Shown here: piece by piece, positions 26,163 through 34,703 of the stretch | Layout: every line of letters starts with the position of its first letter | How positions within the stretch are numbered: the first letter of the stretch is position 1 | Assembly (NCBI RefSeq): GCF_004104055.1 | Contig: NZ_QOVJ01000002.1 | Span: 124,001 to 188,000 of the forward strand | Origin: Leeuwenhoekiella aestuarii | GTDB taxonomy: Bacteria; Bacteroidota; Bacteroidia; Flavobacteriales; Flavobacteriaceae | Direction: 5' to 3' | DNA: 64,000 nucleotides | Notes under the pieces: model-generated | Seen by the model: only the letters and a program-made list of their open reading frames with translations | Told to the model about the DNA's origin: nothing | Database searches by the model: none | Translations under genes and position numbers: made by a program

Positions 26163-27233
26163 ATGAAAATCACCAAATTAACAATTCTAGCGCTTTTAGG
26201 CGTATTTATTTTAAACTCGTGTTCAAATGACGACGACGTTTCAGAACCACTTCCTGTTCCTGAAGGTGATTACACCGATGGTTTTTTTGTATTGAATGAG
26301 GGAGGAATAGGTACGGTTACTTATATCAGTGACGATTTAAGTACAGTAAATCAAGATGTTTTTGCAAGCGTTAATCCTAATGCAGCCGATTTAGGAGGGT
26401 ATGCGCAATCAATATTTTTTGATGATAATAATAGAGCTTATATTATTTCTAATGGATCAAATTTAATTACTGTGGTAGACCGTTACACCTTTGAGTTAAT
26501 TGATGTAATTGATGAAGGTTTAACTGTACCAAAGTATGGAGTCGTATATAATGGTAAAGCTTATGTAACTAATAATAACACATTTGATGATTATACCTAT
26601 GACAATAATAACCCTCCATCAAGTTATGATGATTTCATTGCGGTAATTGACTTAGAAACTTTATCTGTTGAATCAACAATTGAAACCAATAGTTATACAG
26701 AGCAAATTGAAGAAGAAGACGGTTTAATTTATGTTAATGGTTCTTCTTTTGGTTACGGAAACACTCTTAAGGTGATAAACCCTTCATCTAATACTGTTAT
26801 TCAAACGGTGACTACAGGGTTTGGAGTTAATTCTTTTGAAATTGAAGACGGTTTAATTTATGCACTTTCTAGTAATTCTTATGAAGTGTTTAATAAAGAT
26901 AATGGAGAGCAAATAAGCATCTTAGAATTTGCAGATTTGAGGGGAGCATCAAATTTAGTCTTAGAAGATGACCAAGCTTATTTCACTGTAGATCGATCGG
27001 TTTATGTGATGGAACAAAACAGTACAACAGAGCCTGCAGATGCACTTCTAACATACAGTTCTACATCTCAATATGGTGCAATGTATGGTTTTGCTGCAAA
27101 AGATGGTCGTATTTACATCGCTGACGGAGGAGACTTTTCTTCTGATAGCTTTGTTGAGATCTATTCAACAAATGGAAGTTTATTAAAAAATATAACCGTT
27201 GGGTTAGGACCGAACGGTTTCTATTTTAACTAA
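26163..27233 (+). CDS. Surface beta-propeller lipoprotein (YncE/DUF5074-like), BtuG candidate
   Basis: The 356-residue lipoprotein has a lipobox (FILNSC) followed by an acidic SNDDD stretch, a typical Bacteroidota surface-export signal. The rest is built from repeated beta-propeller blades (FFVLNEGGIGTVTYIS, AYIISNGSNLITVVDRYTFE, LIYVNGSSFGYGNTLKVIN, RIYIADGGDFSSDSFVEIYS). Bacteroides BtuG is a surface YncE-like propeller that binds B12 very tightly and caps BtuB. The riboswitch-controlled position directly after the BtuB-like gene makes the same role likely here; that is inference. Confidence 0.8.
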   Translation: MKITKLTILALLGVFILNSCSNDDDVSEPLPVPEGDYTDGFFVLNEGGIGTVTYISDDLSTVNQDVFASVNPNAADLGGYAQSIFFDDNNRAYIISNGSNLITVVDRYTFELIDVIDEGLTVPKYGVVYNGKAYVTNNNTFDDYTYDNNNPPSSYDDFIAVIDLETLSVESTIETNSYTEQIEEEDGLIYVNGSSFGYGNTLKVINPSSNTVIQTVTTGFGVNSFEIEDGLIYALSSNSYEVFNKDNGEQISILEFADLRGASNLVLEDDQAYFTVDRSVYVMEQNSTTEPADALLTYSSTSQYGAMYGFAAKDGRIYIADGGDFSSDSFVEIYSTNGSLLKNITVGLGPNGFYFN

Positions 27234-27258
27234 ACAATTTCTTACACTTTAATGCATA

Positions 27259-27290
27259 AAAAATCCGCTGATGAACTCAGCGGATTTTTT
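27259..27290. terminator. Bidirectional terminator
   Basis: A 13-bp stem (AAAAATCCGCTGA / TCAGCGGATTTTT) with loop TGAAC lies between the propeller lipoprotein gene and the convergent S41 protease gene. Confidence 0.9.
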
Positions 27291-27308
27291 AGTTATAAGA
27301 ATAATGTT

Positions 27309-28808
27309 CTATTTCTTAATTTCAGGAAGTCTGTTATCATACATTCTCTGATAGGTAGGAGAAAACATATCGGTTTCTCCAACCAGTTGATAAGCAGGTC
27401 CTGCACGACGTTTAGTGCTTCGGCTTTTTCCTAAAATTTGATCTAAAGCTAACCTTAAAAGTGGTTCGTCAGGATTTCCTAACTGCCCAAGATTAGTAAG
27501 ATCCTCTTCCAATTCAAAATCGGGTATAATACCTGTTGCAGGCCCTACAATATCATTTGCATTTGAGTATGTATAAATTAAGGGTTGAATTGCATAGGTA
27601 TGGTCTGGATTTGCATTAGTTCTTCCAAAATTAGACGAGTCGTAAAGTGTTGCAGATGCCTGAAATTTACCAACAGTCGTTGATCCTACTAATTTTACAT
27701 CTATATAGGGTCTGAGTCCTATAATAGTTAATTCGCTAGCAGAAGCAGTACTGCCGGTTCCTATAACATACAGGCGGTTTAGATTTAAACTGTTTATAGC
27801 TTCTTCTTGATCTGTGCCGGTGTAGATCGTAGAATTGAATCTACTGATCAAACTCTCGGGACTTTCTGATTCAAAATAAGCTTGAGCTTCAGCATTCCAT
27901 TGTTGTTTAGTGATGACTTGACCATCAAACTGGCCTGTAATCATAGAGGTGAGATCTATCGCAGTGGCTACAGACCCACCCCCATTATAGCGTAAGTCTA
28001 ATACTAAATCGGTAATTCCATCGGCTTTGAAATCAGCAAAAGCAGCATTTAATTCGCTATCAAAATTAGACACGTAAGAGTTGTACATTAAATAGCCTAT
28101 TTTTTGACCATCTACATCAAGTGTTTTAGCAATATAAACAGGGTTTTCAGTAAACCCTTCTTCTTTAGTAAGTGTAACACTTTCTCCTGTATTGCTCACG
28201 GTGTTATCTGAAACCGAAGCTAAATTCAGTGTATAGGTATCTTGATTAAGTAAGGTTTGATAATTATTTATAGTCATCTGGGTACCGTCTACCTCCATAA
28301 AAAGATCGCCGCGCTCAATAATTGTGCTTGAAGCATTAGAATTAGGAGCAACATAACGTACATAACCAAAAATATCATTAGAATTTGAAAAACGAACTAG
28401 ACTAAATTTAAGTCCATTACTTTTGCTTACTCCAGAAAAACTGTTTTCTAACTCGATATAATTATCTGTTATAAAACTGAAGCGATCTTGATCTGAAATC
28501 AACTCATCGTAATAAAAATTTTCAGGATCAGGATTCTCTGATAAATATGTAACATATTCATTTGTATCAGTAAAGTAACCATCAGCCAATTCAGGGATGT
28601 CAGCTTTGTATAAATAATAAACATTCATCGCTTGGTAAATAAAGTCTTGAATAGGATAATCTTCTCTATCTAAAGTGACTTCTTCGGGTTCCTCTTCCGG
28701 TTCTTCAGTAGTGGGTTCTTCGACTAGCTCTTCTGTAACATCATCATCCTTTGAGCATGATGATAGCGCTAGAATACTTAGTAATACTATTAGAAAATTC
28801 TTTTTCAT
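27309..28808 (-). CDS. S41 family peptidase lipoprotein (C-terminal processing protease type)
   Basis: The 499-residue lipoprotein (lipobox ALSSC, then an acidic stretch) has the S41 core: LVLDLRYNGGGS, catalytic Ser356 in STASASE and Lys381 in TTVGK, 25 residues apart as in E. coli Prc. A central PDZ-like segment (IIERGDLFMEVDGTQ) comes before it. The start at 28808 puts the signal peptide at the N-terminus. It lies 42 bases after a homologous gene with the same layout, a tandem duplication. Substrates are unknown. Confidence 0.9.
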   Translation of the reverse strand: MKKNFLIVLLSILALSSCSKDDDVTEELVEEPTTEEPEEEPEEVTLDREDYPIQDFIYQAMNVYYLYKADIPELADGYFTDTNEYVTYLSENPDPENFYYDELISDQDRFSFITDNYIELENSFSGVSKSNGLKFSLVRFSNSNDIFGYVRYVAPNSNASSTIIERGDLFMEVDGTQMTINNYQTLLNQDTYTLNLASVSDNTVSNTGESVTLTKEEGFTENPVYIAKTLDVDGQKIGYLMYNSYVSNFDSELNAAFADFKADGITDLVLDLRYNGGGSVATAIDLTSMITGQFDGQVITKQQWNAEAQAYFESESPESLISRFNSTIYTGTDQEEAINSLNLNRLYVIGTGSTASASELTIIGLRPYIDVKLVGSTTVGKFQASATLYDSSNFGRTNANPDHTYAIQPLIYTYSNANDIVGPATGIIPDFELEEDLTNLGQLGNPDEPLLRLALDQILGKSRSTKRRAGPAYQLVGETDMFSPTYQRMYDNRLPEIKK

Positions 28809-28850
28809 ATAAAAGGGGTGTTTTTTGATAATTGCGTAATATATCATTTA

Positions 28851-30335
28851 TTATTTAAAACTATCAGGAAGGTTTTTAATATACATACGTTGATAATCTT
28901 GCTTTTGGTTTTCCCGTTCTCCAATAACTTCAAAGACTGTACCATGACTATTTTTAGTTGAAACGAGACTTTTTCCTAAAATTTGATTTAAAGCTAAGTT
29001 TAAAAGTGGTTCATCAGGATCTCCTAAAGTTCCCAGATTTGAGAGGTCTTCACTCAGTTCAAAATCTGGGATGATGCCACTAGGTGGTCCCACGACACCA
29101 TTTTTATTGCTATAGGTGTAAACTAAAGGTTGAATGGCGTATCTGTGATTCAGATTTAAGCTTTCATCATTTTTTCTAAAGTTATCAGAATCATAAAGTG
29201 TGATTGAAGCCTGAAATTTACCTACAGTTGTTGTCCCTACAGTTTGTACATCAATGTAAGGGGTAAGGCCTATTATTGTAAGCTCGCTGGCAGATGCCGT
29301 GCTACCGGTTCCTATAACGTATAATCGAGTCAAATTAAGATTATTTATAGCATTACCATTTGAGATAGTACTATCAAAACGATCAATAAGCGACTCTGGG
29401 TCTTCTGCTTCAAAAGCGGCCTGTATTTCAGGATTCCATTGCTGCTGAGTTACAATTTGTCCTTCAAACTGACCGGTGATCATCGAGGTGAGATCTATAG
29501 CGGTTTCTACAGAACCACCACCATTATATCTTAAATCAAGAACCAAATCTTCAATACCGTCAGCTTGAAATTGAGCAAAAGCAGCATTCAACTCTTGATC
29601 AAAATTTCTTCGGTAGGCATTATACATTAAGTATCCTATTTTTTTTCCTTCTAGGTCAAGAGTTTTAGCAATGAAAACTGGGTTTTCTATATATTCTTCT
29701 TGTATTAGGTCAAAATTCGTTTCACTAGGTTGAAACACATCGTTAGCATCAAAAGTTCCGGTTTGTATGGTAAAAGAATCTAACGCTAAAAGTTCGCGAG
29801 AACGTGCACTTAGAGAATAGGTCCCGTTTGCATTTGCAGTTGTAGTTAAGCGCTCACCATTAATAGTATTAAAAAGCATGCCTCTTAGAATGCCACTTTC
29901 TGAAGCTGACGTATTAGGCAACACATAACGAACAAAAGCGAATGCAAAGTTAGGATCGCCGGGATCTAGTGCAAGTCCATAATCTATACCACTGGTTTTA
30001 CTAATACCAGCAAAGCTATTCTCAAGTTCGCGGTAATCATCTGTTATAAAGCTGAACCGATCTACATCGGCCACTAGTCCGTCATAAAACAACGCTTCAG
30101 GAGACTCAAAACCGTCTAGAAAACTGTTAAGTTCTGATTGTGTTTCAAAAAAATCGTTTGCAAGCTCTGGTATTTGTGGCTTGTAGAGGTAATACAACTG
30201 CATCCCTGAATAGATGAAGTTTTCAATTTCTAATTCAGATAACGGTTGTATTTCATCATCTCGGTCTGTAGCGCAAGAATTCAGTAAGAATAACGCGCAG
30301 AACGTAATAAGGATTGGGGTAATTTTTTTCATCAA
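28851..30335 (-). CDS. S41 family peptidase lipoprotein, tandem paralogue
   Basis: The 494-residue lipoprotein (lipobox LLNSC) shares long identical blocks with its downstream neighbour (YLMYNAY, LVLDLRYNGGGSVETAIDLT, GQFEGQIVTQQQWN). Catalytic Ser348 (STASASE) and Lys373 (TTTVGK) are 25 residues apart. The N-terminal DRDDE replaces the long Glu-rich linker of the paralogue. It is divergent from the ECF sigma gene 108 bases away. Either of the first two Met codons may be used. Confidence 0.9.
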   Translation of the reverse strand: MMKKITPILITFCALFLLNSCATDRDDEIQPLSELEIENFIYSGMQLYYLYKPQIPELANDFFETQSELNSFLDGFESPEALFYDGLVADVDRFSFITDDYRELENSFAGISKTSGIDYGLALDPGDPNFAFAFVRYVLPNTSASESGILRGMLFNTINGERLTTTANANGTYSLSARSRELLALDSFTIQTGTFDANDVFQPSETNFDLIQEEYIENPVFIAKTLDLEGKKIGYLMYNAYRRNFDQELNAAFAQFQADGIEDLVLDLRYNGGGSVETAIDLTSMITGQFEGQIVTQQQWNPEIQAAFEAEDPESLIDRFDSTISNGNAINNLNLTRLYVIGTGSTASASELTIIGLTPYIDVQTVGTTTVGKFQASITLYDSDNFRKNDESLNLNHRYAIQPLVYTYSNKNGVVGPPSGIIPDFELSEDLSNLGTLGDPDEPLLNLALNQILGKSLVSTKNSHGTVFEVIGERENQKQDYQRMYIKNLPDSFK

Positions 30336-30391
30336 AGCATTTTAGTTATCAACTCTAAATTTAAGGGTTATATTGTATTTGTGGTTTTTAA

Positions 30392-30417
30392 TGTAACAAA
30401 ATTTAGTTTAGATCGTC
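30392..30417 (+). promoter_or_regulatory. Probable ECF-type promoter (TGTAAC-N16-CGTC)
   Basis: TGTAAC (30392-30397) and CGTC (30414-30417) are 16 bases apart, the -35/-10 form used by many ECF sigma factors. It lies 27 bases upstream of the ECF sigma gene, suggesting self-activation. A weaker TGTATTTG at 30373-30380 could be a basal housekeeping -7 box. Confidence 0.6.
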
Positions 30418-30443
30418 ATCCTTGTAACTAACCGCAATTAAAT

Positions 30444-30953
30444 ATGAACCAAAACGAGTTTTTAGCAAAAGTCACTCCTGTTCAGGATCGTTTGTATCGC
30501 TTAGCAAAGCGACTGCTGGTTTCTGAAGATGAGGCGCAAGATGCAACTCAGGAGGTACTTATTAAACTGTGGTCTAATCGTAAAAAGATTAAAAAATTGA
30601 GAAGTGTAGAAGCTTTTGCCGTAACGATGACAAAAAACTATTGTTACGATAAACTGAAAGCAAAAAGTAGCAGCAATTTACAGTTAGTACACACTAACTA
30701 TGAAGATCAGCACTACAACACGGTAAAAACCAGCGAAAATAGTGACAGTGTCAATTGGGTATTGAAATTGATGAAAGACTTACCCGAACAGCAACGCCTG
30801 GTTTTACATATGCGGGATGTAGAGCAATACACCAATAGTGAAATTGCAGAAGAATTAGATTTAAATGAAACAGCGGTGCGTGTAACGCTGTCGAGAGCAA
30901 GAAAAACCATACGCGAACAATTGTTAAAAAAACATAACTATGGACTTAAATAA
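30444..30953 (+). CDS. RNA polymerase sigma factor, ECF (sigma-70 region 2/4)
   Basis: The 169-residue protein has sigma region 2 (RLAKRLLVSEDEAQDATQEVLIKLW, residues 18-42) and region 4 (LPEQQRLVLHMRDVEQYTNSEIAEELDLNETAVRVTLSRARKTI at about 114-158). It is an extracytoplasmic-function sigma factor. It starts a four-gene operon and overlaps the next gene by 14 bases. A probable ECF-type promoter stands just upstream. Confidence 0.94.
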   Translation: MNQNEFLAKVTPVQDRLYRLAKRLLVSEDEAQDATQEVLIKLWSNRKKIKKLRSVEAFAVTMTKNYCYDKLKAKSSSNLQLVHTNYEDQHYNTVKTSENSDSVNWVLKLMKDLPEQQRLVLHMRDVEQYTNSEIAEELDLNETAVRVTLSRARKTIREQLLKKHNYGLK

Positions 30954-31377
30954 AATAGAAAACCTGCTGGAGCTTTATTTTGAGGGAGAAACTTCCTTAA
31001 AGCAAGAAGCGCAGTTACAGGAATACTTCACTAGTGATGAGGTAGCTCCGCACCTGAAAGAGTATGTTCCTATCTTTGGCGCTTTTGCGAAAGCTAAAGA
31101 AACCGGTTTCAACCGTACTTTAGAATTACCAGAAACTAAAAGATCGTATAAATGGATACCTGTTGCAGCCAGTGTTTTATTGTGTATAGGTCTCTTTTTA
31201 ACGTATAATCAGAAGCAAGGTTCTGAAAATGATTTAGGTACGTATAAAGATCCTGAAGTAGCAGCTTTAAAAACAAAACAAGCGCTCTTTATGATGGGGA
31301 GCTTTATGAATAAAGGTACCGGCCAGTTAGAAAAACTGGAAACATTTGAAGAGACCGCAAATCAAATTATAAAATAA
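30940..31377 (+). CDS. Putative anti-sigma factor, single-pass membrane protein
   Basis: The 145-residue protein has a cytoplasmic N-terminal part (IENLLELYFEGETSLKQEAQLQEYF), which resembles the short anti-sigma heads of Bacteroidota, one membrane segment (WIPVAASVLLCIGLFLTYN, about residues 70-88) and a short periplasmic tail. Its start overlaps the ECF sigma gene by 14 bases. It probably holds the sigma factor at the membrane. No zinc HxxxCxxC motif is seen. Confidence 0.8.
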   Translation: MDLNKIENLLELYFEGETSLKQEAQLQEYFTSDEVAPHLKEYVPIFGAFAKAKETGFNRTLELPETKRSYKWIPVAASVLLCIGLFLTYNQKQGSENDLGTYKDPEVAALKTKQALFMMGSFMNKGTGQLEKLETFEETANQIIK

Positions 31378-31393
31378 TCAAAATCAAAAAACG

Positions 31394-31918
31394 ATGAATA
31401 AATTAGTAATTACCCTTATGTTAGTAGGTCTAAGCTTTACCTCTTTTGCACAAAATAGCTTTGATCAGTTTGAAGATATGAAAGACGTTACCTCAATGGT
31501 AATTAATCAAAAGATGTTTGGGCTGTTATCTAAAATGGATCTTGATCTTGAAGATTCTGAGATGAAAAATTACAATGAAATGGTCAAAAGTCTTAAGGAT
31601 ATTAAGCTTTTTACCACTAAAAGTTCTTATGCATCAAAGCAGATGAAACTTGAATTTAATTCTTATAAAACCAGTCAACGTCTTGAACAATTAATGAGTA
31701 TTAAAGACGATGGTAAAAATGTAAATTTCTATTATAAGCCTGGTAAAAGTGATGATTTTGTAAGTGAATTTTTAATGTTTATTGATGGCGAAAGCAATAA
31801 TGATGATACTGTACTTATTAAAATAACGGGAGATATAAATCTTAAAGATATAGGTAAAATAGCAAGTAGTATCAACTTCAAGGGAAGTGAAGAACTTAAC
31901 AATGTAAAAGTAAATTAA
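31394..31918 (+). CDS. DUF4252 domain protein, exported
   Basis: The 174-residue protein has a signal peptide (residues 1-19, ending SFAQ) and a DUF4252 domain (FEDMKDVTSMVINQKMFGLLSK, GEEL-type ending replaced by SEELNNVKVN). DUF4252 genes regularly follow ECF sigma/anti-sigma pairs in Flavobacteria. It lacks a lipobox, unlike its neighbour. Function unknown; a cell-envelope role under this sigma factor is inferred. Confidence 0.85.
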   Translation: MNKLVITLMLVGLSFTSFAQNSFDQFEDMKDVTSMVINQKMFGLLSKMDLDLEDSEMKNYNEMVKSLKDIKLFTTKSSYASKQMKLEFNSYKTSQRLEQLMSIKDDGKNVNFYYKPGKSDDFVSEFLMFIDGESNNDDTVLIKITGDINLKDIGKIASSINFKGSEELNNVKVN

Positions 31919-31919
31919 A

Positions 31920-32456
31920 ATGAAAGCTTTAAAACTGAGTCTGGTTCTACTCTTGATTGCAACTTGTATAAGTTGTAATAATAAGCAATCCCTGCAAGAA
32001 TATTATATAGACAGCAAAGAGAACGATAAGTTTATTATGGTTGATCTGCCTACAAGTCTTATTGCTCCTAAAAGTGAAAACCTTTCTGAAGATCAGCAAC
32101 GCATTATCGCTTCAGTAAAAAAGGTAAATCTTTTAGCTTATGCTATGAAAGATACCAGCTTTTACAATTCTGAGACTAATAAGGTAAATGGTATTCTTAA
32201 TGCGGACAATTACGACGAACTCATGAAACTAGGAACTCCAGAGCAACGTATGCGGGTTTTTATTAAAGGAGATGAAGATGCTATAGATGAGGTTGTTGTT
32301 TTTGCTCAGGATAACAACAAAGGGTTTTTATTAGCCCGCGTTCTAGGAGATAATATGAATGTAGCTGATATGGTACGTTTTGCTGAAACTATGGATACGA
32401 GCAGTGCGGCTCTCAACACCGGTGGTTTTGAAGGTATAATGGACGTTTTTAAGTAA
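31920..32456 (+). CDS. DUF4252 domain lipoprotein
   Basis: The 178-residue lipoprotein has the lipobox TCISC and a DUF4252-type domain (FIMVDLPTSLIAPKSENLSEDQQRIIASVKKVNLLAY in the first 75 residues, VVVFAQDNNKGFLLARVLGDNMN later). Its ATG starts one base after the stop codon of the preceding DUF4252 gene, so the two are coupled. It ends the ECF operon and is followed by a strong terminator. Confidence 0.85.
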   Translation: MKALKLSLVLLLIATCISCNNKQSLQEYYIDSKENDKFIMVDLPTSLIAPKSENLSEDQQRIIASVKKVNLLAYAMKDTSFYNSETNKVNGILNADNYDELMKLGTPEQRMRVFIKGDEDAIDEVVVFAQDNNKGFLLARVLGDNMNVADMVRFAETMDTSSAALNTGGFEGIMDVFK

Positions 32457-32480
32457 ATAGAATTATAAATATTCAATCCT

Positions 32481-32507
32481 AAAAGAGCGCTAAATGCGCT
32501 CTTTTTT
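32481..32507 (+). terminator. Terminator of the ECF operon
   Basis: A 10-bp stem (AAAAGAGCGC / GCGCTCTTTT, loop TAAAT) ends in a T run. A second hairpin (AAACACTGA / TCAGTGTTT, 32523-32546) follows immediately and may act as a back-up before the pta promoter. Confidence 0.9.
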
Positions 32508-32564
32508 ATTTAGAATTATTTTAAACACTGACTTAAATCAGTGTTTTCTTAATTTATGAAATAG

Positions 32565-32572
32565 TATTTTTG
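32565..32572 (+). promoter_or_regulatory. -7 box of pta-ackA
   Basis: TATTTTTG matches TAnnTTTG. Transcription would begin near 32579, giving a leader of about 15 bases. This placement excludes the in-frame TTG at 32570 as the pta start. Confidence 0.6.
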
Positions 32573-32593
32573 CATAAACAAATTCTCCACTCC

Positions 32594-34687
32594 ATGAACA
32601 AAGGAATTTACATTGCCACACTAGAACCTAATAGTGGTAAATCTATTGTTTCACTAGGCCTGATGCGCACACTTCTGGGTAAAACTGCAAAAGTGGGTTA
32701 TTTCAGACCTATAATAGATGACAGCAAAAATACCAGCAAAGACAATCATATTAGTACGGTGATTTCTTTTTTTGATATAGATCTGGATTATGAAGATGCT
32801 TATGCGTTCACGAGTAGTGAAATCATAAAAAAAAGAAACAAAGGGAGATCTGGCGAAATTCTGGATACGATTATTACTAAATACAAAAATCTGGAAGATC
32901 GGTTTGATTTTGTATTAGTAGAAGGATCTGATTTCACAGGAGAAGGAAGCATTTTTGAATTTGATACTAATGTCTTAATTGCTAAAAACCTAGGATTACC
33001 CGTTATTTTAGTTGGTAGCGGAGTAGGGAAGACTGAAGATGAATTGCTGGGAAGTATGCAAATTGCGTACACCACTTTTCTAGATAAAGACGTTTCAGTT
33101 TTAGCAGTGGTTGCTAATAAAGTTCAAGAAGAAAACCTGTTAATTGCTAAAGAAGGTTTGAGTAAATTCTTACCCGACACGGTTGAGGTTTTTGCCATCC
33201 CCTTTACCGAAAAATTAGCGCATCCTACCATAAAAGAGATTGTAGCAGAGTTAGATGGTAAAGTCTTGTTCGGTTCTGATTTTTTAGATAATCAGACTGG
33301 TAATTTTGGGGTAGGAGCGATGCAGTTACGTAATTACCTGACGCATTTAAAAGAAGACAGTTTAGTGATCACTCCCGGTGATCGAGCAGACATAATACTG
33401 GGGGCTTTACAGGCCAATATTTCAACCAATTACCCGAGGATTTCTGGCATAATTTTAACAGGAGGATTGATCCCTGAAGAGCCTATTCTAAAATTGATAC
33501 AAGGTCTTTCTCAGATAGTTCCTATTGTGTCGGTTAATGACGGTACATTTTCGGTAACTAATAGGGTAGGTAGTATTAAATCACAGATTTATGCAAATAG
33601 TAAACCTAAGATTGATACTTCACTTACCGTATTTGCAAAAGAAGTTTCTTTTGATAAACTCATCGAGCGTTTTATCAACTTAGAACCTAAAGGAATTACG
33701 CCTAGAATGTTTCAATATGGTTTGATGAAACGCGCCAGAACTGCAAAGAAACACATTGTAATGCCCGAAGGTACAGATGAGCGAATTTTAAGCGCTGCAG
33801 TACAATTGGTTGAGTTAGATATTGTAAAAATAACCTTGCTTGGTGATCTTGAAAAGGTTAAAGAAAAGGCAGTTCAGTACAGTATTCCACTTGACTTAAG
33901 TAAAATTGATATAATAGACCCTGTGAAGTCAGAGCATTTTGAGGATTATGTAGAAACTTTTTATGAGTTGCGTAAACATAAAAATGTAAACTGTGATATC
34001 GCAAAAGACTGGATGGCAGATGTATCTTATTTTGGTACGATGATGATTTATAAAGGTCACGCAGATGGTATGGTAAGTGGTGCTGCGCATACGACCCAGC
34101 ACACCATTAGACCGGCGCTTCAGTTTATCAAAACAAAGCCTGGTGTTTCGGTAGTTTCTTCAGTATTCTTTATGTGTTTAGAAGATCGCGTTTCGGTCTT
34201 TGGAGATTGTGCGATCAATCCAAATCCTTCGGCAACAGAATTAGCAGAAATCGCTATTTCATCCGCAGAAAGTAGCCTGGCGTTTGGTATAGAACCTAAA
34301 ATCGCAATGCTCTCGTATTCCTCAGGAACATCAGGAAAAGGTGCAGATGTTGATCGCGTCAGAGAAGCAACGGCTATAGTTAAGAAAGAACGACCAGATT
34401 TAAAGATTGAAGGACCCATTCAGTACGATGCGGCTGTTGACGCAGCTGTGGGTAAAAGTAAATTACCCGATTCTGAAGTTGCAGGTCAGGCAAGTGTGTT
34501 GATCTTTCCAGACTTAAATACCGGAAATAACACTTACAAAGCGGTACAGCGTGAGACCGGTGCTTTAGCTATAGGTCCTATGTTACAGGGATTGAATAAA
34601 CCTGTGAATGATTTGAGTCGCGGTTGTACAGTAGAAGATATTTTTAATACAGTAATCATTACAGCTATACAGGCCCAAGGCCTATAA
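32594..34687 (+). CDS. pta: Phosphate acetyltransferase, long form
   Basis: The 697-residue enzyme interconverts acetyl-CoA and acetyl phosphate. It has the long three-domain layout: an N-terminal P-loop domain of the BioD type (EPNSGKSIVSLGL), a DRTGG domain (about 215-325) and the C-terminal PTA_PTB catalytic domain (MPEGTDERILSAAVQL, DGMVSGAAHTTQHTIRPALQ, SYSSGTSGKGADVD). It forms an operon with ackA 16 bases downstream for acetate overflow or acetate use. Confidence 0.97.
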   Translation: MNKGIYIATLEPNSGKSIVSLGLMRTLLGKTAKVGYFRPIIDDSKNTSKDNHISTVISFFDIDLDYEDAYAFTSSEIIKKRNKGRSGEILDTIITKYKNLEDRFDFVLVEGSDFTGEGSIFEFDTNVLIAKNLGLPVILVGSGVGKTEDELLGSMQIAYTTFLDKDVSVLAVVANKVQEENLLIAKEGLSKFLPDTVEVFAIPFTEKLAHPTIKEIVAELDGKVLFGSDFLDNQTGNFGVGAMQLRNYLTHLKEDSLVITPGDRADIILGALQANISTNYPRISGIILTGGLIPEEPILKLIQGLSQIVPIVSVNDGTFSVTNRVGSIKSQIYANSKPKIDTSLTVFAKEVSFDKLIERFINLEPKGITPRMFQYGLMKRARTAKKHIVMPEGTDERILSAAVQLVELDIVKITLLGDLEKVKEKAVQYSIPLDLSKIDIIDPVKSEHFEDYVETFYELRKHKNVNCDIAKDWMADVSYFGTMMIYKGHADGMVSGAAHTTQHTIRPALQFIKTKPGVSVVSSVFFMCLEDRVSVFGDCAINPNPSATELAEIAISSAESSLAFGIEPKIAMLSYSSGTSGKGADVDRVREATAIVKKERPDLKIEGPIQYDAAVDAAVGKSKLPDSEVAGQASVLIFPDLNTGNNTYKAVQRETGALAIGPMLQGLNKPVNDLSRGCTVEDIFNTVIITAIQAQGL

Positions 34688-34703
34688 TTAGATTTAACTT
34701 AAA

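Noticed and set aside
32570-32593. TTG start for pta
   Set aside because: The TTG is part of the TATTTTTG -7 box, so it is not transcribed as coding RNA; the ATG at 32594 fits the family.
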